Assembly (NCBI RefSeq): GCF_026914265.1
Contig: NC_069125.1
Location: 20,014,966 to 20,078,965 of the forward strand
From: Mya arenaria
Lineage: Eukaryota; Mollusca; Bivalvia; Myida; Myidae
Direction: 5' to 3'
DNA: 64,000 nt
Both the position numbers and the translations under genes were made by a program. Every line of letters starts with the position of its first letter. Position 1 is the first letter of the stretch. A model generated the notes under the pieces. The model had not been told where the DNA came from. It saw only the letters and a program-made list of their open reading frames with translations, and made no database searches. Below, in pieces: positions 22,701-34,919 of the stretch.

Positions 22701-25392
22701 TTATGTTCTATGTCTTTGGCGTTTACCCAGTGCCATTAAACCAGGTTTATGTTTTAACGTTTTGCTACTGAGCTTGTTTCTGTAGCTTTTTGCATAAATA
22801 TTTATAAGGCGAAATGTACTCAATCTTACACTGAAGTATATTTTTCTTTTTATTATATGCCTTAATAGAATCTAGAAATACAGTTTAATTTCAACGTGGG
22901 AGCGGGTTAAAATTTCAAAACAGTGAAAATGTCAATATATTTTATCGCCGTTTTAACAGTTAAATATTATTTCATTTCACTCATAAATCTCTGGAAATCA
23001 CTGGAAAGCATTGTACGATTGGTGGCCTTCGGATGAATATTTGCTTTTAGTATTGTAATCTTGTTTTGCAATTAAATAACATTCATTAAGCAATATTGGC
23101 AATTTCATAATAATGTCTATAAAATTGCGTGAGATATGTGTTTAACAAATAAGACCTTAAATTGCTCATTTTGAATACTACATATGACGTCAAGCACATG
23201 GTTCTCAGTAAGTCCCCATTCAAACCGAGGCAGATTTTTTCATATAAAGGAACTTTCTTCCTGGACACATTTATACCTGTGGTATGATATTTGATACTAT
23301 ATTCCAGGTTATTCTTAGGTTTCACATCCAACGTGGACTGGTGGTTATCCCGAAAAGCATCACGCCATCCAGAATCAAGGAAAATATTGATGTAAGAAAG
23401 TACAACAATGGATACGCACGAATAGTCTGTATAAGGTTAAAAAACGCTGATAATAAAAATAACAGTTAAACGTTTCTTCACACAGCACTGTGCATACCTT
23501 GCTGGACGTTTTAACCCGATTTTAAAGAACACGGTAATATGATACCTTTATTTTAGGTTTTTGACTTCCAACTATCAGAAGAAGAAATGACCAAAATTGC
23601 ATCGTTGGACAGGAATTTCCGAGCGTTTGCAGAACCAATGTATGTACCTCGTTTTGTACCAACAAACAAACATATATGCATACTTATTTATCTAGTAATT
23701 GTTTTTACCGATGTTATATCAAAAGATAAGAATATCAAATTGATAAAAAGATTCATATTTATTTATGTTTGTTGTACGCTTATATTGCACATAGTGACGG
23801 AATTGAAGTTTGTTCTTATGTTCTTAACAAAGACATTGGCAACACAGACATAAACGTTGACGATGTAAGTAAGCTGTTAAAATTCGTGCTTGACAACAAC
23901 TGTTTTTACTTTGTGACAAACACAACGCTATCTACAAATAATTGGCAAGGCTATGGGTGGTCCTATGGCTACATCATAATCCTCACTGTTTATGAAGAAT
24001 TAGATGAAGAATTTCTTTATTCAATGCCATTAAATCCAGTGGTTTGGCTAAGCTTGTTAGATAATATTTTTATGATATGGAATGGATCGAACTTAAGTGT
24101 TTTATTGATTGTCTAGATAAGTATCACCCACATATATAGTTAACGCATTGTATATCATGTAAACACAGTCTGTGTCATTATTCGATGTGTCTATATAATT
24201 ATATGTAAAGGAGCTGATGCTGTTATTACAGATATATTTTGTAACCCAACGAATATGCATATTTACTTCCTCTTCTCACCCCATTTAAACGCGGTATCAT
24301 CCAATATAGTCGAGACTAAACGTTACAGACGAATTTAGTTTGAAATAATCCCCAAGCTGTGAAAGCGGATGGACTTTCGAAGTAAGAATTGAGACTTATC
24401 TTTAAAACCGTTTTCTGTCAGCATCCTAGGGTCCGTTTCAATAAAAGATTTCAGTCGTTAATTCATTAATCTTCAATCTGTAAAATCTTTACAAATGGCA
24501 ACACATTGACTTTTTTATTTCTTCAACCTGTTGGCTAAAGATCAATTCACACATATGTAGCAATGTAGCGAAATAAGGAAACTATGACACTAAAATGATT
24601 TCAATTTATGATTAAAATCGAATAAGATCTTTGAAACGGTCCGCTGTCCCCTTTATGAGAGATTGTCGGAAAAGTTTTCGACAGCATTTATAATCGACAA
24701 CATTTGTGTATTTTTTATTGTTTTGATCTATTTCCTATGTGTTTTTCCTCCTATAGTTTGTACAAGGATACTTTCATTATTAGACTATATGAAACACAAT
24801 TTAAAACCGTGCTCATGGCGAGCTGTGTCTGATAGCTAGCACGGTTGCTACGGATTGATCCATTCGTTTGCAAGTAATGTTTGTATCCAGTCGTTGAGTG
24901 ATTAAAATTACATTTTCAGTTTATATGTTGTTGTTTTTTTTCAATTTTCTCAAGTTGATGATGGCTCTGATGAGGCTTATTTTTGTAAGTTTGTAATTAA
25001 TGATAAATGATGGGACAAGTGTCAGGTTATGGCCATACAAAGTAGTTGCAGCTCCCATGCAGTAGACCTCGTGTTCCAGCGAATGCGTGTTTCACTGACC
25101 GTTCCGAAGCGATAAACCCATCATTTATCGGTATGCGTGTATGTTCAGCTTTTGGTGTTTGTACTAGTGTATGTGGTGTCAATACATGTGTGTGCAGAGT
25201 TCATTGTCGATTGGGTCCATGCCTTGTGCCTCTAAACAGGGTTTATTTATGAATGTCCGACTACTGGGCTTGGTCCTGTAGTTTCCATGGTAACATGTTG
25301 TTGTTGGTATTATTCACATACTTGTATTGATATTTATTTTCCATTTCAGAGCATCAAACCACAGAGAGTACCCATTTAATGATGATTCGTAA
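19741..25392 (+). CDS. Aldo-keto reductase, family 1-like, ten exons, complete
   Basis: Exons 19741-19824, 20222-20389, 20577-20693, 21200-21289, 21658-21774, 21948-22054, 22381-22465, 23308-23391, 23557-23639 and 25350-25392 all have GT/AG borders and join in frame to 325 codons plus a stop, the usual family length. The product should be a cytosolic NADPH-dependent (alpha/beta)8-barrel enzyme that reduces aldehydes and ketones. The tetrad is Asp50, Tyr55 (HIDCAWNY), Lys84 (FLTTK) and His117 (LIHWP), in canonical numbering. Cofactor residues are visible in IPKSITPSRIKEN (Lys272, Ser273, Arg278, Asn282), and GLGTWT near the start is typical. The start has A at -3. The last intron is 1.7 kb and repeat-filled; the last exon adds only 14 residues. 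The exact subfamily (AKR1A/1B/other) and substrate cannot be told. Confidence 0.95.
22630..22800. repeat. Dispersed repeat, copy 2 (tail), in an aldo-keto reductase intron
   Basis: GTGCCATTAAACCAGGTTTA and CTACTGAGCTTGTTTCTGTA resemble the tail of the copies at 18340 and 24780 (GTGCCTCTAAACAGGGTTTA; CTACTGGGCTTGGTCCTGTA). It lies in the intron between exons 7 and 8. Confidence 0.6.
24428..24645. repeat. MITE-like element with inverted ends
   Basis: GGGTCCGTTTCA near 24429 is matched in inverted form by TGAAACGGTCCGC near 24632, about 215 bp apart, with AAAGATTT/AGATCTTT continuing the inversion imperfectly. No coding. It lies in the last intron of the aldo-keto reductase. A target-site duplication was not evident. 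Confidence 0.55.
24780..25320. repeat. Dispersed repeat, copy 3, in the last aldo-keto reductase intron
   Basis: It shares TTGCTACGGATTGATCCATT, the TTGTATCCAGTCGTTGAGTG block and the CTACTGGGCTTGGTCCTGTA tail with the copy at 18340-18690, in the same orientation. It ends about 30 bp before the last exon. Confidence 0.6.
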
Positions 25393-26304
25393 ACACATGT
25401 GTTGACCGATTGTGTATACTATAACTACACCGATATCATAAATAGTTTAATTTAAGGGCGATGCTGATAGGACTTCAACTTTAATTTCATAAACCCCATT
25501 GCCAGATTTGAAATAAAAGTGGAAGTTGTCTTATTTTGTTATCTCGTATTGGTAATTAAAGGTTATGTAGAATGGTTTACATCAAACAACATGAGAAGAA
25601 GAACCAAGTGTATATGGCTATTATTTAGAATAATTTGTGACATTAATGAAAACTACAAAGTTGTTAACCGTTTCCAGAAAAAAACCTGCGTCATTCGTAA
25701 GAAACGTCTTAATCTAAGTTGAATCCGTTCTTATATACTACTAGTACACCAACATTGTAGTTAAGCTTTAACGATGTACAAAATAAAAGAAACGCATGAT
25801 TGTTATATATGTATTATATAACAGTATAACCATATAACAAATATTAAAACATCATATTTCTACATACAAACTTCAAAATACACAAATTACAAAATGTATA
25901 AAAGTACATGTACAAACTATAGAATAACAACCATTGTCTCATGGCGACTGGGTGTTGTCGACCTCTACAATCCAAGACCGAACAGTTTGTTAAACAAACT
26001 GAAAGACAGCATTCTGAAATACAAGGAACGATAAAGGATTTACAATACGATAATGTACTGATATATATATTTCTTCATTTTCATGATAATAAATCTGTAT
26101 GCATCGAAATATACTGTTTTATTATATTCTCCTTCAATTTATGATGTGTATTTTTAAAAAACTGGATGAAAAGCCACATAATATTGGAATGAAAACACTT
26201 CTATTTCATTGCATAACATCTACACATCGATTAATTTGGTTGTTATAACCCATGGTCATTTACGTTGTTTAACATTTGTATGAGGTTGTCATTGAACTCT
26301 ATTT
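25393..26304. other. Intergenic; no recognised feature
   Basis: This begins with the 3' untranslated region of the aldo-keto reductase. An AATAAA-type motif occurs near 25780 (AAAATAAAAG) but is some 390 bp past the stop. Short frames at 25519 and 25941 show no domain. Confidence 0.4.
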
Positions 26305-26307
26305 GAC

Positions 26308-26308
26308 A

Positions 26309-26366
<58 letters not shown>
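26308..26366. repeat. (AT)n microsatellite
   Basis: An uninterrupted AT dinucleotide run of about 58 bp. Confidence 0.95.
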
Positions 26367-26404
26367 TTGTATATTAAAAGATAAAATAAAATTACGCATA
26401 GTCT

Positions 26405-26765
26405 ATTATCTAGGTTTGACATAATAACCTAGTTTTTTACCCCACATTACCCTGTTTCAAATTAATAAAACATTTAATCAAGGCAAACATTATGATTAAG
26501 TTTCCTTAAGATTGGACCAGAAATAATGCAAAAAATATAACCTCTAGAGTGTCCCCAACGATTTTCTACGATTTGACCTAGTGACCTAGTTTTTGAGCCG
26601 CCATGTGACCTAGTTTCAATCTAAGATTTCATCGAGGCATATATTGTGATTAAGTTTCATGGAGATTGATGAAACGAAAGAAAAACGAACGGACAGGCAG
26701 ACAGACGGGCGGGCAACGCCAAAACAATATCCTCCTCCAAAACCTTCGGTTTTGCAGAAGATAAT
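26405..26765. repeat. Dispersed repeat with terminal hairpin, copy 1 (plus orientation)
   Basis: Landmarks are repeated GACCTAGTTTTTGA and GTGACCTAGTTTCAA blocks, ATTAAGTTTCATGGAGATTG, ACGGACAGGCAGACAGACGG, AACGCCAAAACAATATCC and a terminal stem around AAAACCTTCGGTTTT. The same element lies inverted at 54280-54545. I recall this family from bivalve sequences. Confidence 0.75.
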
Positions 26766-26929
26766 AAGTGTTCATGTATGGTCATAAAAAAATCAGTTAT
26801 GATATGAAGAGTTACAAGTATTATCGATTGATTTAGGGGTGGCCATTTACCGAAGTAATCTTAATAATACATATTATTTGCTTGATACCAACAAATTAAC
26901 TATTCATAGACTACAGAGTGATAAAATTA

Positions 26930-27240
26930 TTAATAATATGGAAAATGCTTTGTAAGCGATATTGAAAGATTCTTTAACATAATATAAGTTTCTGTGGTCA
27001 ACAATTCTATCGTTATATACATATTTGGACCAGTACGATAACATCGTGGAATGTATTTAGTTCTTCTTACTGAATATAGATTGCATTCAATCAAAAAGGA
27101 ATTTCCTGTTCTCAAACAGTAAGGAAAAACATTAAAAATTGATATGTTTTTATAAAATAACGCTCTGTTCAATTCCAATAATCGACATTCCAAATGTGAA
27201 ACAAAGATATATCTCATTCTTTGCGTCTTAAGTGACATAA
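26930..27240 (-). mobile_element. LINE C-terminal fragment, minus strand
   Basis: On the minus strand KYIPRCYRTGPNMYITIELL aligns in position and wording with LINE A ALIPRCYRQNPNIINFAELL near its ORF2 end. The fragment is truncated, lacks most of the zinc-knuckle motif and may extend upstream a little beyond 27240. It lies about 390 bp downstream of the cysteine-rich gene. Confidence 0.6.
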
Positions 27241-27627
27241 AACTTGAATATTCATCTAAAACCCAAATTACTTTACATAGTTCTATTATGAACAGTCCAG
27301 TTTGTTTTGTTTGGAAAATTTAGAACACCATCAAGCATTACATTGTAGATGTTTTATCATTTGGGACATGTATGATTTTAAACCAGCGTTTGGTAATATT
27401 GATACAAAAATGCGACATTAAATCTAGTCTAAACAAAGTCGTTGTCTAGTATTTCTTACTGAGAGTACATATTTAATGAACTGAGTTCGTATTCTTCCAT
27501 TTGGCTTTCGTTTTGCAAATTCTTAAATTTTGAACAATATAACAAAACAGGTATAATAAGTATATCAAAAAGTTTAAATTTATGTTCAGGTGAAATGATG
27601 AAGTGTTATCTTAATTTAAATATTGCC

Positions 27628-29831
27628 TTATGTGAGAGCTTTAATGGCAAAAGTCTCAACATACCCGTTAGCGTTCATGCCTGACGCCATTCCTCCTGAA
27701 GGTTGACAACCAAGGCGCCACCTTGGACATCCCCTGCACTGAAACCCGTTGTACCTGTAGCTCGTCTCCTCTCGGCACTGTGGGGGAATCAGCATATCAG
27801 GACACGGCAGTGGTGGGCAGACCAGAGTTTCTATGGTTGACATGAACTTATCTACTGGTATAACACCAGTTAAGTCAGATATCCTCGTGGTTTCTTCAAC
27901 GGAATTTGTGTTCTGCAACGGCGTTTGCCGAGTGCCTGGAATACAGCCTGGTTTCCACCGTGGGCACAAATAACATGTTTGTCCTTTGAATTCATATGAC
28001 TGTTCTGATCTGCATTCTTTTGGAATCAGAAGACGTGGACATGGTAAAGGCGGACATGACTCTTTTGTTTTGTTTTTAGATGGGCAATCCGGTTTGATAG
28101 TTGGGCAGCCTGTGCATGTAATTCCATCCATTTTCATTGTACTTAAAACCACACATTTAGCAGGAGCTTTCAAAGTGGTGCAGTTTAATAATGGACAAAT
28201 AGGCTCAGATGAAATAGTGGTTGTGGTCTGAGTAGTTGTTTCTGTTTTAAATTCCTGAAGCAAATTCGGTGGATTTCCTGTTGGTTTACATCCTTCCCGC
28301 CATTTTGGACATCTGTAGCATGATTTTCCGCGAAACTGGAATGATTGCTCATCGCGGCATTCTTTTGGTATGAATACTCGCGGGCAAGCGAACAATGGGC
28401 ACGACATTTCAGGCTCGTTGTGGTTCATTTGGTTGGAATCACCGCCCGGTATACATCCTTCTCTCCACTTGGGACAGTGGTAACACGTTACCCCGTTTAA
28501 ACTGTATGGCTGCTCATCTCGACATTCTGGAGGAATGAGCATAAGCGTGCATGCTTTGAGAGGGCATTGGGTTTGCGATGTCATATCCGGGACTGGCGGC
28601 CTCGGGAGGTTATCATCTAACGGTGGAATACAGTTCGGGATTTGTTTTGGGCACCCCTGGCAGGCTTGACCTTCGTGCATGTACTGTGTTTCTTCTCGAC
28701 ATGCTGGGTGAATGTTTATCATTTGACAAGCAAGCGGTGGACATTTCCTTTGAGCAGTGTCTAAGTTAGCCCCTTCTATCGAAACATGTGGAATCGGACG
28801 TGCCAGTTCTCTACATTCCTTTCTAATAGAAGGACAATTTTCACAAACTTTACCCATGAATTTGAAGTATTCCCGTTGATAACAATTATTGTTTAATCCA
28901 GGTATTCTCTTACATCTCATTGAAGGACATGCTATTTCTGGTTTAGATGTACTGGTAACGGTTTCCATATTAATTTGTGACGGCTGGCAGCCTTCCCGCC
29001 ATTTTGGACATTTATAGCATCGCCTACCAATGAAAGTGTAAGGCTGTTTTTCTTGACAATCCGCAGGGACTGTTTCTTTACACGCCATCAATGGACACAC
29101 GGCAGGAACAGCACCATCGGGAAGTGAGATATACACCTTTCGTTCCTCCTCTCGACAACCGACTCTCCACTCTGGACACCGCTGACACACCTGTCCCTGA
29201 CTGTCCGTGTAGTTTCTTTTCTCTTCACACTCGGAAGGAATGTGCCCTTTACAACGAAGAAGTCCGCAAGATTTTCTTGGAGTAAATGAAGCCGGTTGTG
29301 CATTATGATCTGCTCTAGCTTTACACGATTCCTTCCACTTCATACATCCGTTGCAGACTTGTCCGCCAATAATTGTCGTTGGGACATCTCTACATTCTTC
29401 TGGAATAAATTCCATCGTGCAGGCCAGCACTGGACATTTCGCATCAGGCTTACTTATGGCTGTTTGTTTACTTTCTAATGTGCAATTTTGATTATGAATA
29501 GGGCACTTATTACATACAAGACCTTTGAATTCATATGTCTCTATAACTTTGCATTCAATTGGAATATTTGACAAAGGACACTCTAATTTGGGACAAGCAA
29601 CACCATTGGGCACGCCTGCAGCAATCATGCTTTCCAGTTCAGACTTACACGATGGCTTCCATTCTACACATCCATAGCAGTGTTGTCCGCTCCTTGTCAA
29701 TACAGGCTTTATTTGGCACTCGGTGGGTATGAACTCTAAGGAACACGCGATATCGGCGCAGTCAGAAATACTTTGCTGCGAGCTTGTAAAAGGATCTGTT
29801 ACATTGTCTGCTGTTGTTGCCTGTCTATACG
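27628..29831 (-). CDS. Cysteine-rich repeat protein, twelve six-Cys repeats; terminal exon
   Basis: One open exon carries twelve tandem repeats of about 47-75 residues, each with six cysteines arranged C-x(4)-C-x(6-9)-C-x(11-13)-C-x(2)-C-x(4-6)-C; the first repeat departs slightly at its start. A strong copy reads CPLFACPRVFIPKECRDEQ then CYRCPKWREGC. Paired cysteines and spacers rich in Pro, Ser and Thr suggest a secreted, disulphide-bonded protein. The frame stays open upstream to an ATG at 29865, but a good acceptor (ATATAATATTTCAG) ends at 29832, so I place the exon border there and expect a signal-peptide exon further upstream, not found. The frame ends at a stop at 27628-27630. It is not the VWC, antistasin, EGF or TIL pattern as I know them. 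Function unknown. All twelve repeats keep all six cysteines, so it is under selection. Confidence 0.85.
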
Positions 29832-29958
29832 CTGAAATATTATATGTACTGGTTATTAGTATCATTGTCTACCTGCCCGTCACCATATTACCCATAATTG
29901 CTTATTTTCGAAATATAGATTTGTTATTGATACAAAGTTACCGTAATTGACTTCTGTA

Positions 29959-30120
29959 TTCAGTCGAACCGCTTTAGCTCGATTTCCACGTTGGCTCGAA
30001 TTGGACGTGAAGGACTGATTTTTGTACATACAGTAAACAATCTCGCTTGGCTCAAATTTCCCGAAGCTCAAAGTATTTTGGCCGGTCTATGGAAGTTCGA
30101 GCCATCGGGCTTCGACTGTA
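29959..30120. repeat. pogo/Tigger-like MITE, ~160 bp
   Basis: It starts CAGTCGAACCGC near 29960 and ends GGGCTTCGACTG followed by TA at about 30118, so the ends are inverted repeats. The interior alternates GGCTCGAA/AGCTCAAAG segments. The CAGTCGAA end is like pogo-group elements from memory. It lies about 130 bp upstream of the cysteine-rich exon. Confidence 0.6.
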
Positions 30121-30452
30121 TCTTCTTTTCGTATATAATTTAATGATTAAATTCTTATTCTATATTCTGTGATTACCATAATTAAGCATTTTGATATAAA
30201 AACAATAAGATTAATTTGCTTATGAAATTATTGTTTAACAAATCACATTTATTATCAAATTCAACCAGCATTCATCAATGTCAAAGAGATATGCCTACTG
30301 CATGTATAGTTTCTTATATGCATATTCTCCTCCTGTTATATCGAAATGTGACTTCAGCCGTTTCATTAAGTTATATTGTATGTTTCTAGGAAGGAAATAA
30401 GTGATAGATCAATCATTCAGACACTATTTTGGATTAATATGAAGTAGTCTTA

Positions 30453-31493
30453 ATGACTAGAAAACGAAAAAAGTCAAAAGCTTCACCGGGAGAAGAAAAA
30501 CAAACTCCAAGTAAACGGCGGGAAAGAAAACAAAGACAAACAATGGACACTGACAAAGGTCAAAACAGTGGCAATAACAATAACAATGGGATTACAACCA
30601 GCCAGTTTAGTCAATATCCAAACCCTCAAACTCCACAGGCACAGTACTGCAGCCCGGGATCTGGCTTCATGTACCCGCAGAGCTTAAACATGGCGGCAAG
30701 CCCGTACCCGGCCTGGGGATCGCTACCACCCGGGATGCCACAGAGTGGACAAACAACATCAAATTCACCAGGTACAATAAATAATGACCTAGTTTCAATG
30801 CTTATAAACAGATTAGACAGCATGGACAGTAAACTCGCTCGGCTGGATTCCATTCAAACTAGTGTAAACAATATAAATACACGGATCCAGAGCATGGAGA
30901 CAAAGATCAATGCTCTCGAGAGTAATGTGCGTGACATTGAGAGGAGCCGCGAGTTTGATAGCCAAACATTGTCGGAAATAAACAAACAGCACAAAGACTT
31001 AGATAGTTACATTTAAAAAGTAAAAAAGTTTGAAAGTGAGCGCAATGCCAGTGAAACAGCTCTAAAAGCAGAAATCCAGGACCTCAGATGCCGCAGTATG
31101 CGTGACAATTTACTGTTTCATAAATTATCAGAGGAAAAGGACGAAAACTGTGAGGAAAAAATATTACAATTCATACAAGAAAAACTAAAAATAGAAAATG
31201 CTTCTCAACAACGTTTGCAGCGGGCGCACCGGATAGGTCCCTACAATCCCGAAAAAACTCGACCGATTGTGGCCAAGTTCGCCGACTTCCCCGACCGCGA
31301 GAAGGTACGCCGTGCGGCGAAAGAGCTGAAAGGCACAATCTACGGTATTTCTGAACAATTTCCAAGAGAGGTAGTCGAGCAACGCCGGAAACTGATACCC
31401 ATCATGCTCCAGGCCCGGAAGGATGGAAAGGAAGCCTACATTAAGGTCGATAAATTGTTTATTAACCACCAGCTTTACCGTGGACCGTGTTAG
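30453..31493 (+). pseudogene. LINE B ORF1, one internal stop
   Basis: The frame is open for about 346 codons apart from one TAA at 31014. It begins MTRKRKKSKASPGEEKQTPS, a basic N-terminus, followed by a low-complexity Asn/Gln/Pro region. A coiled coil (INRLDSMDSKLARLDSIQTS onward, through about 31080) is followed by an L1-ORF1-like RNA-binding core (RSMRDNLLFHKL; QRAHRIGPY; TRPIVAKFADF; IYGISEQFPREVVEQR). This protein normally trimerises on the element RNA. It ends at a UAG at 31491, and ORF2 continues in the same frame. Confidence 0.85.
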
Positions 31494-34400
31494 GACGCTA
31501 GTGAGAGTGTGCTAAAGTGTATATCATGGAATGTAGAAGGGCTTACACTTCAGAAAAAATCTTCCAATAGTTTTGTAAATATCATTAGTGAATATGACAT
31601 TATATGTTTAAGCGAGTCATGGACTAATAAGAACTCTATTATAGATATAAAAGGATATTCTAAACCTATTCATTCATATCGTAAATATCAAAATCGACGG
31701 GCCAAACGATCCAGTGGTGGAATTATAGTATATATTAAAGATGACATTCGTAATGGTGTGCATTTAATAAAAAATACAATTGATTGTATTATTTGGATAA
31801 GACTAGATAAAAACTTCTTTCATATTGATGATGATTTATATATTTGCTTTACATACATTGCCCCGGAGTCATCTCCGGTTCATAACATGTATAATGTTGA
31901 CATTTTTTACCCAGTTAGAACAAGATATTTTATTGTTTAGCCAACGTGGGAAAATATTTTTGTCAGGCGATTTAAATAGTAGGACTGGTAGTAAAGCGGA
32001 TTTCATTCAATGCGATCGTAGTATAAATGTAAATGACGTTATCGCCACCTACGCCACGCGTCTCGCGAGATTTAACTTCCAATCGCTTTGGTGAATACTT
32101 ACTTGACCTGTGCAAGGCAACCAATCAGCGTATAGTTAACGGTCGATGGCCAGGAGACCGTGGGAATTTTACCTGTATGACCTATAACGGGGCCAGTGTA
32201 GTTGATTATTTGTTGACACACCATGATAATTTTGATCTGCTTGCAAATTTTACAGTCGGGGATTTTAATACGTTCTCTAACCATGCACCTGTGTCATTCT
32301 CATTTAAAATAAAGACAATACATCGGGATCCAAGCGATGGAAATAATGAATTCACATTTTATAAATTTGACACAAAATACACGGCTTCTTTTGTGAGAGA
32401 TATAACACAAAATATCGATAGCCTGATACATGATCTAAATACTGAGATCAGCGGGGAGGGGAATGTTGATAGATTGACATCGTTTTTTACAATCTTTTTA
32501 TGTGATCACGGAAATAAGTATTTTCGTAAAACAGCTAAAAAAAGAAATGTCGGATTTCATGATGGGAATAGGAAACAGGAATGGTTTGACGATTTGTGTA
32601 AACATAAATATGAAATATATAAAAATGCAGTGCGTCAATTTAATCTTAACCATTCTGATGTTGATAGAGCATCTTTGTATAACGCGAAGAAAGACTACAA
32701 GTATCAGTGTCGGAAGTCTAAAAATATATTCAACTATGCACGTTGTCGTAAAATGAATGATCTCAGACGAAAGACCCCAAGAGAATTTTGGAAAATATTT
32801 AAACCATCGAAGATGGTAAATGGGTCCGATAATATCACTAACGAGGAATTTCGAACTTTTTTTAGTAACCTCATGTCAGGTGTTGAATCTCGTGATAATG
32901 ATGACTATGATGATTTTGTTGGCCAGTTCGATGCGGAGGTAGAACAAAATGTTACATTTGATTCGTTGGATGCACCTATCACAAATGATGAAATTAAAAA
33001 AGCAATTGGGAAACTAGGCTCAAATAAGGCTGCTTCTATTGACAATGTGTTATACGAGTATTTTAAGGTATCAGTCCCACTAATCATTGGGCCATTGAAT
33101 TCTTTTTTTAACCATATATTGGACATGAAGTCATTTCCAAGCGCTTGGGCATCTGGTGTTATTATCCCAATTCATAAAAAGGGTGATCAATCAGATCCAA
33201 ATAATTATAGGGGGATAACTCTCACTAGCTGTTTTTCAAAATTATTCACTGTTATATTGAATGAAAGATTAAAAGCGTGGGCGGAGGAAAATAGTATATT
33301 AACAGATGCACAATTTGGGTTTAAAAATAAGTACAGTACTGTGGATCCTGTTTTTATTTTGCATTCATTGATTCAAAAGCAGTTTGAAAGAAAAAGAAAA
33401 AAAGCTTTACTGTTGTTTTATTGATTATAAAAAAGCTTACGATTGCATTGATAGAAACAGACTCTGGTATAAATTTATTAAGTTGGGAATTGATGGTAAA
33501 GTTTTGTCCCTAGTAAGATCAATGTATAATGAAGTGAAACTATGTGTAAAACACTTGGGAACATTATCAGATTTTTTTAATAGTGACATTGGCCTGTTTC
33601 AAGGAGAGATAACCTCGCCGATATTTTTTTCTCTCTTTCTTAATGATATTGAAATGCATTTACAAGAAAACCTTGACGTCGGAATTAACATTGACCATAT
33701 TTCAATTTATTTGCTGCTTTTTGCCGACGATGCGGTTATTGTATCAGAAACTAAGGCAGGATTGCAGAATTCTCTAAATAGTTTACATTCATACTGTCGC
33801 AAATGGAACCTCACTGTTAATATAGATAAGACTAAGGTAATGGTGTTCAGAAAGGGTGGGAGACTAGGTATTAATGATAAATGGTTTTATGACAATAAGG
33901 AAGTGGAAATTGTTAGCTCGTTTAATTATTTAGGAATTGTATTTAGTAGTGGCGGTGCATTTATGCAAGCTACAAAAACTTTAGCTGGAAAGGGGTTGAG
34001 ATCACTTCACTCTTTGATGGCGCTAGTCCGTAATATTAAAGTGCCAACAGATATAATGTTTAATCTGTTTGATGCATACGTATTATCAGTCCTTAACTAT
34101 GGTTCTGAAGTCTGGGGTTATATAAATTCGGACGTGGTAGAAAGAGTCCACAAAAAGTTTTGTAAATGGGTATTAAATGTGAAACAGTCAACCAATACGT
34201 TGGCTTTGTACGGAGAGTTGGGCAGGTTCCCATTATATATCGAAAGACATGTAAGAATGGTTAAATATTTCTTAAAACTTCATATAGTCAAGCGAGATAA
34301 TTGCATTTTAAATGTTATACTAGTATTACAGGATCAAATGTATAGTGTTGAAAATCATTCGTCTACGAACTGGGCATCAAAGGTTAAGGAAATTCTCCAA

Positions 34401-34919
34401 TCATCCGGTCTTTATGAAATATGGTTATACCCTGAGTCGGTAAAAATGGACGTATTTGTTCCCGTACTAAAAAGTAGACTCAGAGATATGTATATCAGCA
34501 ATTGGAGGTCTGGGTTAGACTTGTCTCCGTCTCTAGATGTGTTTAAAGAAATTAAGACAAATTTTGAACAATCTTCATATCTCAGTCTTGTTGAAAATAC
34601 AAAGTATAGAAGTATTTTATCTAAATTACGCCTTTCATCCCATAAACTAATTATAGAAATAGGTCGACACAATAAGGTTCCTAGGAATGAAAGAAAATGT
34701 TCACTCTGTAATTTAAATGATATTGAGGACGAATTTCATTTTGTCCTCAAATGTCCAGTATATGCGGACCTTAGACGTCAATATATTCCGAAGTATTTTT
34801 ACACTCATACGAGTTTGATGAAATATATTGTTTTAATGCAAAGTAACAACCAAACCACCCTAAGGAAGTTAGCGCTTTACTGTGATAAGTCCTTCAAATT
34901 ACGTGATTCCTTAATATAG
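31494..34919 (+). pseudogene. LINE B ORF2 (endonuclease-reverse transcriptase), three frameshifts
   Basis: Right after the ORF1 stop, in frame, come CISWNVEGLT (endonuclease motif), IICLSESW, GGIIVYI, SGDLNSRTG and VVDYLLTHHDN. The RT carries NNYRGITL, CFIDYKKAYDCI (motif A), GLFQGEITSPIFFSLFLND (motif B) and LLFADDAVIVSE (motif C). A C-terminal CSLCN...EFHFVLKCP zinc-knuckle-like motif follows near 34700. Frames change near 31900-31920, 32070 and 33415, the first and last at homopolymer runs. No ATG lies between the ORF1 stop and the first endonuclease motif. No RNase H domain is seen. Confidence 0.92.

Noticed and set aside
23769-24116. 115-codon open frame in the last aldo-keto reductase intron
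   Set aside because: The exon set closes perfectly to the usual family length without it; it has no domain and lies in repeat-rich intron.
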